From the NCBI RefSeq assembly GCF_026616195.1, contig NZ_JANHDH010000006.1:1-64000 (forward strand): a stretch of DNA of 64,000 nt, given 5' to 3'. Position 1 is the stretch's first letter. The number at the start of each line of letters is the position of its first letter. Made by a program: the position numbers and the translations under genes. This DNA is from Haloarchaeobius amylolyticus. Lineage in GTDB: Archaea; Halobacteriota; Halobacteria; Halobacteriales; Natrialbaceae. Of the stretch, positions 6,961 through 14,498 are shown one piece after another. Under the pieces are notes generated by a model. The model was not told where the DNA came from. It did no database searches and saw only the letters and a list, made by a program, of their open reading frames with translations.

Positions 6961-8319
6961 ATGGATGATACTTCTGACAGCGTGCGCGTAGGGGTGCTAA
7001 GCCTTCACAACAGCAAGGAGTCGAAGGCGATCTGCAACGCCGTCGAGGAACTCGGCCACCAGCCGGAGTGGCTGCGCGAGCAGAACACCACGGTCCGTAT
7101 CAAGGAGGGGGGCGTGACCCTGGAGCCGGACGTCGACGTCATCGCGAACCGGATGCTGCTCTCGAACACCGAACAGCCCTGCGAGGAACTCGGACTCGCG
7201 AACACGCTCAACAGCCTCCGACCGATGCTGAACGAGCCGCCGGCGACGCTCCGGGCGACACACAAGATCGCGACCGCCGCTGCGCTGTCGGACAACGGCA
7301 TCCGCGTCCCCGAGGCGTTCCTCGCGCTCGACGGCGAGAACCTCAACGCCGTCCGCGACGAGTTCGGCGAGGAGGCCGTCTACAAGACCGCCATCGGGAC
7401 CCACGGCGGCGGGACCTGGAAGGTCGGCCCCGACGAGCGCGTCAACGCCAAGGTCGGCAACCGCTACGCGTTCCTGCAGAAGCTCATCGACCGCGACGGC
7501 GAGCGCCACCGTGACATCCGCGTCTACGTCGTCGGCGACCAGGTCGTCGGTGCGATGTACCGCTACGCACCGGACAACGACTGGCGGACCAACGTCGCGC
7601 TCGGCGGCGAGGTGCAGGACGCGACCGAGGAACTCCCCGAGAAGGTCCGCAAGATCGCCAAGCGCTCGGCCGACATCGTCGGCCTCGACTACGCCGGCGT
7701 GGACATCGTCGAGGGCGACAACGGCTGGTACGTCCTCGAGGTCAACCCGACGGCCGGGTTCAAGGGCCTCTACCAGGCGACGAACCGCTCGCCGGCGCCG
7801 TACATCGCGAAGCTCGCCATCGAGAAGGCCGGCGGCGACGTCGACGAGGAGCGCGTCCGCGAACTCTCGGCGACGCTCGACGACTCCTGGCCGTCCTGCG
7901 CGCCGCGCGAGCGCACCGAGATGCCCGACAAGCCGGTCGTCGTCGGCTACACCGAGCAGGTCGTCGTCTCCGGGACCTCCGACTCGAAGACCGTTATGGC
8001 GAAGTCCGACACCGGCGCGACCCGCACGTCCATCGACACCGGGCTGGCGGCCGACATCGGCGCCGGGCCCATCAAGTCGGTCATGCGTGTGAAGTCCGGC
8101 AGCCTGAAACAGGGCAAGTCCCGTCCGGTCGTCGACCTCGTGGTCGGCGTCGGCGGCCAGCAGCACACCGTCACCGCCAGCGTCGAGGACCGCAGCCACA
8201 TGGACTACCCGGTGCTCCTCGGCCGTGACATCCTGAAGAACTACCAGGTCGACGTCTCCAAGCGCGCCGACAAGGCGAACGAGGACGAGCGCGAGGAAGA
8301 GGAAGAGGTCCTCGAGTAG
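6961..8319 (+). CDS. RimK-like ATP-grasp ligase fused to a retropepsin-like (RimB-type) protease
   Basis: This 452-residue protein has two enzyme domains. Residues 1 to about 285 are a RimK/LysX-type ATP-grasp ligase: RDIRVYVVG, DYAGVDIVEG (about 243) and LEVNPTAGF (about 259-267), the last with the metal-binding E-x-N. Residues about 325-440 match the retropepsin-like family once called ATP-dependent zinc protease: AKSDTGATRTSID, with the catalytic aspartate near 350, and PVLLGRDIL near 417-425. RimK enzymes add glutamate-like residues to protein or peptide C-termini, and the bacterial RimB protease acts with RimK. Here both activities would lie in one chain. The tail is highly acidic. TTTTTGG at 6931-6937 supports the start. 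A paralogue lies at 40566. Confidence 0.88.
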   Translation: MDDTSDSVRVGVLSLHNSKESKAICNAVEELGHQPEWLREQNTTVRIKEGGVTLEPDVDVIANRMLLSNTEQPCEELGLANTLNSLRPMLNEPPATLRATHKIATAAALSDNGIRVPEAFLALDGENLNAVRDEFGEEAVYKTAIGTHGGGTWKVGPDERVNAKVGNRYAFLQKLIDRDGERHRDIRVYVVGDQVVGAMYRYAPDNDWRTNVALGGEVQDATEELPEKVRKIAKRSADIVGLDYAGVDIVEGDNGWYVLEVNPTAGFKGLYQATNRSPAPYIAKLAIEKAGGDVDEERVRELSATLDDSWPSCAPRERTEMPDKPVVVGYTEQVVVSGTSDSKTVMAKSDTGATRTSIDTGLAADIGAGPIKSVMRVKSGSLKQGKSRPVVDLVVGVGGQQHTVTASVEDRSHMDYPVLLGRDILKNYQVDVSKRADKANEDEREEEEEVLE

Positions 8320-8392
8320 GCCCCGCGTTCGCTCGTTCTGTTCTGCGGCTCTCGCCGGTGTGGTTCGTGCGTCTCGTCCGTGTCTCGCTGTA

Positions 8393-8989
8393 CTACTCCC
8401 CCTCCCCGAGCAGCGGCGGCTCCGCGTCGACCCCGAGCTGGTGCTGGTTGTCGCGCAGGTAGTGGACGCCGCCCGCCACGGTGACCGCGACCGCGAACAG
8501 GCCCGCCCACGCGAGGCCGGGGACCCCGTCGAAGGGGACGAGGCCGAGGCCCGCGAGCGCGGTGAGCGCGAGACAGAGCCCGCCGAGGCCGAGGTAGAAC
8601 TGGCTCCACGAGAGCTCGTTCTCCGGGACGACGTCGAGGTACACGTCGAGGTCGTGGCAGGCATCGGTCAGCGTGATGGTGCCCTGGGACGCGTCGTAGT
8701 CGACGAGGCCCGCGTCGGCGAGTTTCGGCAGGTGCGTCTGGTGGAGCGCGATGTAGACGCGCTTTCGTTCACTCGAGGAGACCATGTCGATGGGCTCGTC
8801 GTTCTCCCACGCTGCGAGCTGGCGCGAGACCTCGCGTTTGGTCGCGGTCTCGTCGTCTTTCTGCAGCAGGTAGTGTAGCGTCTGGCGGCGGCGGCGGTTC
8901 GAGAGGACCTCGAATACCTCCTCCTTCGACGGTCCCGACTCCTCGGACGATTCGTCTGGTAGTGGTGTGATCGCTTGCTTCGTTGCCAT
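8393..8989 (-). CDS. Winged-helix DNA-binding protein with two C-terminal membrane helices
   Basis: This is a protein of about 198 residues. An N-terminal winged-helix region (EEVFEVLSNRRRRQTLHYLL, then TKREVSRQLAAWEN and VYIALHQTHLPKLADAGLVDYD) is of the type common in haloarchaeal regulators of the DUF7344 kind. The C-terminal third has two hydrophobic helices (YLGLGGLCLALTALAGLGLV and LAWAGLFAVAVTVAGGVHYL), so it is probably membrane-anchored. The start at 8989 (or 8998) is preferred to 9043, because the TATA-like box TTAATTAAG at 9048-9056 would put transcription start near 9025. Target genes are unknown. Confidence 0.75.
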   Translation of the reverse strand: MATKQAITPLPDESSEESGPSKEEVFEVLSNRRRRQTLHYLLQKDDETATKREVSRQLAAWENDEPIDMVSSSERKRVYIALHQTHLPKLADAGLVDYDASQGTITLTDACHDLDVYLDVVPENELSWSQFYLGLGGLCLALTALAGLGLVPFDGVPGLAWAGLFAVAVTVAGGVHYLRDNQHQLGVDAEPPLLGEGE

Positions 8990-9047
8990 TGTCCCCATTC
9001 CCCCCTGATAACCGAGTGGGTACGTGACACACAACGCGGCCATAACT

Positions 9048-9056
9048 CTTAATTAA
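9048..9056 (-). promoter_or_regulatory. TATA box of the membrane-anchored HTH gene
   Basis: TTAATTAAG on the minus strand places transcription start near 9025, downstream of the most upstream possible start codon. It therefore decides the start of the gene ending at 8393. Confidence 0.5.
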
Positions 9057-9177
9057 CCGGGTTTAGTATTCCGGGCGGCTGATGGTTCTGCCGTTCCGAG
9101 AATTCGGGTAGGAACGGCGAAACGGATGCTAGGGGACCGTTACCTGCGGTCTGGCTCCTGCCTACCTGTCGTTACGC

Positions 9178-9567
9178 TCACGCCAGCAGCCCGAGCGTCC
9201 CGGTCGCCCAGTCGACGAGCCACAGGGTCACCATCCCGACGGCGATGGTCGCGAGCACGTCCTCGGTCCGCCACGCGACCGCCGCGGCGACCGCGCCGGC
9301 GACGACCTTCGCGGGGTCGTAGGCGAGCGCGAACCCGCCGGTCCCCAGGCCACTTCCCGCAGGACCGACCGTCTCTAGTGCGACGATACTCGGGACCACC
9401 AGCGCCGCGAGCACCGCCGCCGGCACGAGCCGGAGCACGGACTCGACCCGGTCCGGGACGTCCTGGATGCGCCCGAGCAGCAGGATGAACGAGAACCGGA
9501 TGGCGAACGTCCCGACACCGGCGACGACGATGACCGCCCAGACGGCCGCCGAGTCGTACCCCGTCAC
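9178..9567 (-). CDS. azlD: AzlD-family branched-chain amino acid export subunit
   Basis: This 129-residue protein has about four membrane helices. AVIVVAGVGTFAIRFSFILLL at the N-terminus is the AzlD signature (G-x-x-T-F-x-x-R), followed by VLRLVPAAVLAALVVPSI. It starts with GTG at 9567, overlapping the azlC stop in a GTGA junction, so the two are translationally coupled. AzlC and AzlD together form an exporter for branched-chain amino acids or their analogues. Confidence 0.85.
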   Translation of the reverse strand: MTGYDSAAVWAVIVVAGVGTFAIRFSFILLLGRIQDVPDRVESVLRLVPAAVLAALVVPSIVALETVGPAGSGLGTGGFALAYDPAKVVAGAVAAAVAWRTEDVLATIAVGMVTLWLVDWATGTLGLLA

Positions 9568-10310
9568 GGTTCGGCCCCCTCCCGCGCGGCGTCGTGGTCG
9601 CCGCCGGTGTCGGGCTCGGTGTCCGTGTCGCTGCGCCAGTCGTAGAGCGTGCCGACCGTGAGCGCGAGCACGGCCGAGACGACCAGGCCGAGGTCGTAGG
9701 GGAGCGCGGCCGCCGGAATCGCGATGGCCCCCGCGACGAGCGCGACGAGTTCGGTCGTCCGGTCCGAGAGCGCCGGGAACAGCAGGGCCATGAACGTGAG
9801 TGGGATGGCGAACTCGAGCGAGAGCCCGGCGGGGACGCTCGCGCCGAGGGCGACCCCGGCGACGGTCGTGACCTGCCAGACGACCCAGAGGGTGAACGCA
9901 GCACCGAGGTAGTACCACTTCCGGCTGCGCTCCCCGGGGTCGGTCTGGCGGTACTCGGTGACCGAGAGGGCGTACGCCTGGTCGGTGAGGACGTAGGCAC
10001 ACAGCGCCTTCCACCGGAGGGCGAACCGGCGGAAGTGCGGCGCGATGGAGACGCTGTACATCATCATCCGCAGGTTGATGACGAGGACGGTGACGACGAT
10101 GATCGCGAGGGGGGCGTCGCGGCCGAACAGCTCGATCGCGGCCAGCTGGGACGCCCCGGCGAAGACGACGACCGACAACCCGACCGCGTGCAGGGGGTCG
10201 AGCCCGGCCTCGACCGCGCTCACCCCCGCGATGAGCCCGAAGGGGACGATGCCGAGGAGCATCGGGACGACGGCCCGCACCCCGGCGAGCAGGTCCGCGC
10301 GGTTGCTCAC
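9564..10310 (-). CDS. azlC: AzlC-family branched-chain amino acid exporter
   Basis: The protein has 248 residues and about seven to eight membrane helices. VPMLLGIVPFGLIAGVSAVEAGL and VVVFAGASQLAAIELFG are typical AzlC N-terminal segments, and NLRMMMYSVSIAPHFR follows. The start is GTG at 10310, because a strong Shine-Dalgarno sequence GAGGTGA lies about seven bases upstream of it on the minus strand; a TTG at 10391 in the same frame has no such support. The C-terminal 25 residues are acidic and disordered. It is the first gene of the azlCD pair. Confidence 0.88.
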   Translation of the reverse strand: MSNRADLLAGVRAVVPMLLGIVPFGLIAGVSAVEAGLDPLHAVGLSVVVFAGASQLAAIELFGRDAPLAIIVVTVLVINLRMMMYSVSIAPHFRRFALRWKALCAYVLTDQAYALSVTEYRQTDPGERSRKWYYLGAAFTLWVVWQVTTVAGVALGASVPAGLSLEFAIPLTFMALLFPALSDRTTELVALVAGAIAIPAAALPYDLGLVVSAVLALTVGTLYDWRSDTDTEPDTGGDHDAAREGAEP

Positions 10311-10464
10311 CGGTAGGTCACCTCGGTCGGTCCTGCGTGCCGTGCTGGGCGTGGCTGTCGCATCTACTCCGTGGCATCCACCCGACGACAATAGTTCGTC
10401 CGCTTCCGGCGACGGGAGCCGGTATGGCGCGCTTCTTCGGGGGGTCGCTATCGCCCCGGCCGCG

Positions 10465-11037
10465 TCAGTCGACGACCCGCCAGAGGTACCGGCTGGCGTA
10501 GCTCCGGTACGGCCGCCAGCGCTCTGCGGTCTCGACCATCTCGGCCCGCGTCGCCTCGCCGTAGAGTTCCTCCATGCCGCGGCGGATGCCGAGGTCCTCG
10601 ACCGGGAAGACGTCCTCGCGGCCGAGACAGAAGATGAGGAACATCTTCGCCGTCCAGTCGCCGATACCGGTTATCTCGGTGAGTTCGGCCATCACGGTGT
10701 CGTCGTCCAGGGCGTGCAGGCGCTCGACCGAGAGCCCGTCCTCGAAGCGCTCGGCGACGTTCCGGATGTACCGGCGCTTCTGGCTCGACAGCCCCACGTC
10801 CGCCAGCGCGTCCTCGTCGGCCGCGAGCAGGGCCTCGGGCGTCACCGCGAACCGGTCGAACAGGCGCTCGCGGATGGCCGCGGCGGACTCGACCGACAGC
10901 TGCTGGTTCACGATGGAGACGACCAGTCGCTCGAACGGGTCGGGATGCGGTTCGACCGACAGTTCGCCGTGCTCGTCGACCAGCGGCCCGATGTCGGGGT
11001 CTGTACGCAGGAACTCGTGCGGGTCGGCGTCGGACAC
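10465..11037 (-). CDS. DNA-3-methyladenine glycosylase, HhH-GPD (AlkA-like)
   Basis: This 190-residue base-excision repair enzyme removes alkylated purines. The helix-hairpin-helix motif LTEITGIGDWTAKMFLIFCLG is followed by DVFPVEDLGIRRG, in which the aspartate after PVE is the catalytic residue. VSIVNQQLSVESAAAI near residue 40-55 is the conserved substrate-pocket segment of AlkA/MAG enzymes. It starts with GTG at 11037; TTTAATCC about 25-31 bases upstream supports a leaderless transcript. The enzyme lacks the N-terminal domain of E. coli AlkA. Confidence 0.88.
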   Translation of the reverse strand: MSDADPHEFLRTDPDIGPLVDEHGELSVEPHPDPFERLVVSIVNQQLSVESAAAIRERLFDRFAVTPEALLAADEDALADVGLSSQKRRYIRNVAERFEDGLSVERLHALDDDTVMAELTEITGIGDWTAKMFLIFCLGREDVFPVEDLGIRRGMEELYGEATRAEMVETAERWRPYRSYASRYLWRVVD

Positions 11038-11121
11038 GTGCGGTTGCAGGACCCCCGGCGGATTAAAGCACGCGCTGTCGGGCGGCGGCTCCGACGAAGA
11101 GAAGGAACGGTGCGCCTGCCG

Positions 11122-11394
11122 CTACAGCCCGCGACCCTCGATGACCTCGACGAGGACCGCCTTGCCGGCGCTCGTGCTGTCGTCGAACTCTTCGACGCGG
11201 ACCACGACTCGTTCGTCGACGAGTCGCTCGGGGTCGTCGACCCCCTGCACGTACAGTTCGGAGTCGCCGATGCGCAAGAGCGCCTCGCCGTTACGGGCGT
11301 CGCTGACGAACCCGGTCACCTCCTCGCCCTGTCCGAACGAGGGGGTGCGGGTCCGGAAGCCGACGCCGGCCAGCAGTGAGGAGAGCAGGCTCAT
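11122..11394 (-). CDS. Small conserved protein, possible OB-fold
   Basis: This is a 90-residue protein of unknown function. After a short hydrophobic start (MSLLSSLLAGVGFRTRTPSF), the rest alternates short strands: EEVTGFVSDARNGEALLRIG, SELYVQGVD, ERVVVRVEEFD and GKAVLVEVIEGRG. This beta-strand pattern resembles an OB-fold or TRAM-like barrel, though that is only an inference from spacing. Its ATG overlaps the stop of the NhaC gene (ATGA), so the two form a coupled operon. Confidence 0.6.
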   Translation of the reverse strand: MSLLSSLLAGVGFRTRTPSFGQGEEVTGFVSDARNGEALLRIGDSELYVQGVDDPERLVDERVVVRVEEFDDSTSAGKAVLVEVIEGRGL

Positions 11395-12929
11395 ACGCGC
11401 TGCACCTCCGCGGACTGGCGGTCGTGGACGTACTCACGGCCGTAGCCGGTCCACGCGGCGACGATGAACACCGCCACGAGGAACCAGCCGTGGAAGACGT
11501 ACGGCCAGACGCTGACCGGGTTGACGACCATCTCCTGGGTGAACCACGGGATGGACTGGGTCAGGCTCGTCATCGCCCCGTACCCGGCGAGCAGGCCGCC
11601 GCCCCACGGGAAGATGTACCCGAGGGCGGAGGTGTTCGCGTCGAGGATGTTCGCGCGCCGGTAGCCGTTCAGGTTGAAGCGGCCACCGAGCTTCGCGATG
11701 TACGGCGCGATGGCGATCTCGGCCGCGGTGTTGATGGTGATCATCCCGTTGACGAGCGCGGTGCCCATGACCATCGTGACCTCCGCCTTGCGGACCGAGG
11801 TCGCGACGGAGCCGATGAGGAAGTCGAGGATGGCCTCGAAGCCGCCGCCGCGGATCATGATCTCCGCGCCGGCGACGATGAGCAGCGTCAGGACGATGAG
11901 CGGGAAGAACCCGATCGCCCCGTTGTAGAGCGCGCCGCCGACCGCGACGGACTGGTCGGGGCCGGCGATCTGGACGAACGGAAGCCAGGTGAAGCTCGAG
12001 GCCAGGCTCGTCTCGGCGGGCGCGTAGAACACGATGATGTCCGAGACGGTCGAGAGCCCGAGCAGGAGGTTCGCCGTGATGGCGGTCACGAGCCCCCAGG
12101 TGACGGCCTCGACGATGTGCCGGCCGCGGATGGCCGTCCCGATGACCACGCCCATCGAGACGAGGTGGACCAGGCCGACCGCGTTGGCCTGCTCGGCGAG
12201 GCTCGTCCCCGCCCCGGTCACGTCGATACCGGCCATCGACAGGCCGGCGAAGACGTACGCGACGAACGCGAACGCCGCCGCGACGAGCGCGTACTTGAGG
12301 CGCGAGGAGACCACGCCGCCGATGTCTGCGTCCTGCGTGACCGCACTCACGATGGTCGTGTCCGAGACCGGCGCGAGGTTGTCGCCGAACACCGCCCCCG
12401 AGAGGATGGCGGCGAACAGCAGCGTCGGGTTGGCCCCGAGCAGGATGCCGGCCGGGAACACGACGGTCGTGAACGTGATCGCGGTCCCGTAGCCGGTGCC
12501 GATACCGGTCGCGAGCAGCGCGGCGAGCACGAACGTCACCGCCGGGAAGAGGCTGCCGGCGACCCCGGTCACGTCGGCGGCCCAGACGAGGCCGTTCACG
12601 AACTGCCCTGCCTGCAGGACGTTCGCGAACATCCCGGCCCAGAGCCAGGCGACGACCGCGGTCGCGGCCACGCGCTGTGTCATCCCGTCGAAGATGGTGT
12701 CCGCGTAGTCTTTCCACGAGCCCTTCACCAGGAACAGCCCGGCGATGAGGCCGAACAACATCCCGATGACGAGTCCCTGCGTGTCCCCGATGCCGAGCAC
12801 GCCGCTCTGGAAGATGGCCCAGGCGACGAAGACGGCGAGCGGGACCGCACTCGCGGCACGCCCGCCGTAGAACGAGAGCGACGGCGGGTTCGATTCAGCA
12901 CTGTCGTCTAACGATTCCATCTCTGCCAT
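11391..12929 (-). CDS. NhaC-family Na+/H+ antiporter
   Basis: This is a polytopic membrane protein of 512 residues with about twelve helices. ATGIGTGYGTAITFTTVVFPAG and GAVFGDNLAPVSDTTIVSA are hallmark NhaC segments; the aspartates and threonines of GDNLAPVSDT are thought to line the ion pathway. The start is the ATG at 12929, because the TATA-like TTTTATA at 12955-12962 lies about 26-33 bases upstream, giving a leaderless transcript; an upstream GTG at 12950 would lie before transcription start. A role in sodium extrusion and pH balance fits a halophile. Confidence 0.88.
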   Translation of the reverse strand: MAEMESLDDSAESNPPSLSFYGGRAASAVPLAVFVAWAIFQSGVLGIGDTQGLVIGMLFGLIAGLFLVKGSWKDYADTIFDGMTQRVAATAVVAWLWAGMFANVLQAGQFVNGLVWAADVTGVAGSLFPAVTFVLAALLATGIGTGYGTAITFTTVVFPAGILLGANPTLLFAAILSGAVFGDNLAPVSDTTIVSAVTQDADIGGVVSSRLKYALVAAAFAFVAYVFAGLSMAGIDVTGAGTSLAEQANAVGLVHLVSMGVVIGTAIRGRHIVEAVTWGLVTAITANLLLGLSTVSDIIVFYAPAETSLASSFTWLPFVQIAGPDQSVAVGGALYNGAIGFFPLIVLTLLIVAGAEIMIRGGGFEAILDFLIGSVATSVRKAEVTMVMGTALVNGMITINTAAEIAIAPYIAKLGGRFNLNGYRRANILDANTSALGYIFPWGGGLLAGYGAMTSLTQSIPWFTQEMVVNPVSVWPYVFHGWFLVAVFIVAAWTGYGREYVHDRQSAEVQRV

Positions 12930-12954
12930 CGGGCGTGGGGAGATTATCACTCAG

Positions 12955-12962
12955 TATAAAAC
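12955..12962 (-). promoter_or_regulatory. TATA box of the NhaC operon
   Basis: TTTTATAC on the minus strand lies about 26-33 bases before the ATG at 12929 and decides that start. Confidence 0.55.
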
Positions 12963-13230
12963 CACACAAAGTGACTGAGGAATATCTGTGTGTCTTACTG
13001 TTGCTCCCAGTCAGACCCGTCAGAACGGTCGAGGGTGTCCCCTGTGCCAGATTCAGAGCGTGTACTGGATTTCAGAATCCGAATACTTCGGTGCTATCCC
13101 ATAGCGCCCGACCATTCTCGACCCTAATTTTAGCCACGGTCGGGGCGAGCCGGTATCGATTCGAAACAGAGAGAAACAAAGCAGATGGTCGTCGGTGCGG
13201 GCCCGGCGATGGCCCGTCACACCGCCGCGC
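12963..13230. other. Intergenic stretch without recognised features
   Basis: This stretch lies between the NhaC promoter and the 3' end of an acyl-CoA dehydrogenase. It is less GC-rich than its surroundings. No coding pattern, hairpin or repeat stands out. Confidence 0.5.
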
Positions 13231-14382
13231 CTAGAAGCCCTTGCCGAGCAGCTCGCGGGCGATGATGTTCTTCTGGATCTCGGTCGTCCCCTCGTAGATC
13301 TGCGTGATCTTCGCGTCGCGGTAGAACCGCTCGACGGGGAAGTCGTTCACGTAGCCGGCGCCACCGTGGATCTGGACGGCCTCGTCGGCCACGGAGACGG
13401 CGACGTTGGAGGCGAACTCCTTCGCCATCGAGGCGAGCATCGTGATGTCCTCGCCCTGGTCGACGTTCCAGGCGGCCTTGTAGGTCAGGTTGCGCGCCGC
13501 CTCGGTCTTCGTGTGCATCTCGGCGAGCTTGTGCTGGATGGCCTGGAAGTCCGAGATGGGGCGGTCGAACTGCTCGCGCTCCTTGGCGTAGGAGAGGGCG
13601 GCCTCGCTGGCACCCTTCGCGATACCGACGCCCTGTGCGGCGACGGCGGTCCGGGTCTCGTCGAAGAACTGCATCTGCTGGAGGAAGCCCATGCCGCGGG
13701 TCCCGATGAGGTTCTCCTCGGGGACGCGCACGTCGTCGAGGATGAGTTCGGCCGTGTCCGAGGCGCGGATGCCGAGCTTGCCCGTGATCTTCTCGGACTT
13801 GAAGCCGTCGCGGTCGGACTCGACGACGATCTGGCTGAAGCCGTTGTAGCGGCCCTCGGCCTCGGGGTCGGTCTGGCAGAGGACGACGTAGTAGTCGCCG
13901 ATGGACCCGTTCGTGATCCACATCTTGTTGCCGTTGATCACCCACTCGTCGCCGTCCTTCTCGGCCTGCGTGCTCACGGAGGAGACGTCGGAGCCGGTGT
14001 CGGGCTCGGAGATGGCCGCACCCATGATGGCCTCACCGGTCGGGATGGGCTCGAGGAATCGCTCCTTCTGGTCCTCGGTCCCGAACTCCATGATGGCGTC
14101 CGCGCCGAAGGAGGCGGAGGTGAGACAGAGGCCGATACCGGGGTCGACCGCGAACAGCTCCTCGGTGATGAGGGCCGATTCGAGGTTGCCGTAGTCGGCA
14201 CCGCCGTACTCGAACGGGATGTGTGCACCGAGCAGGCCCGCGTCCGCGGCCTTCTCCATGATGTCCCACGGGTACTTCTCCTCGACGTCGTACTCCTGGG
14301 CCACGGGCTCGATCTCGTTCTCCGCGAACCGTCGAACCTCCTCTTTGATCTGTTTCTGCTCGTCTGTAAGGGCGAAGTCCAT
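13231..14382 (-). CDS. Acyl-CoA dehydrogenase
   Basis: This 383-residue FAD enzyme catalyses the first oxidation step of fatty-acid beta-oxidation. The N-terminal helical domain begins [20 protein letters not shown], the FAD-binding segment [18 protein letters not shown] follows, and the C-terminal signature [22 protein letters not shown] contains the likely catalytic glutamate. It is divergent from the fused hydroxyacyl-CoA dehydrogenase/enoyl-CoA hydratase gene, with 116 bases between them. TTTTTAACC about 30 bases upstream of the ATG is a probable promoter. Gene context supports a role in fatty-acid degradation; chain length is not predictable. Confidence 0.94.
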   Translation of the reverse strand: MDFALTDEQKQIKEEVRRFAENEIEPVAQEYDVEEKYPWDIMEKAADAGLLGAHIPFEYGGADYGNLESALITEELFAVDPGIGLCLTSASFGADAIMEFGTEDQKERFLEPIPTGEAIMGAAISEPDTGSDVSSVSTQAEKDGDEWVINGNKMWITNGSIGDYYVVLCQTDPEAEGRYNGFSQIVVESDRDGFKSEKITGKLGIRASDTAELILDDVRVPEENLIGTRGMGFLQQMQFFDETRTAVAAQGVGIAKGASEAALSYAKEREQFDRPISDFQAIQHKLAEMHTKTEAARNLTYKAAWNVDQGEDITMLASMAKEFASNVAVSVADEAVQIHGGAGYVNDFPVERFYRDAKITQIYEGTTEIQKNIIARELLGKGF

Positions 14383-14498
14383 AGGAAACTATTAACCGAT
14401 TCAGGGTTAAAAATCTATGTAACCGCTGATAAACTCGAAAAGCGTTTCTGGTTTGGACAGGGGAAACCTTGAAACGGTTGCCAGTTGTCGGTCCGAAC

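Noticed and set aside
10310-10391. TTG start at 10391 for the azlC gene
   Set aside because: The GTG at 10310 has a strong Shine-Dalgarno sequence at the right distance and fits the usual length of the family.
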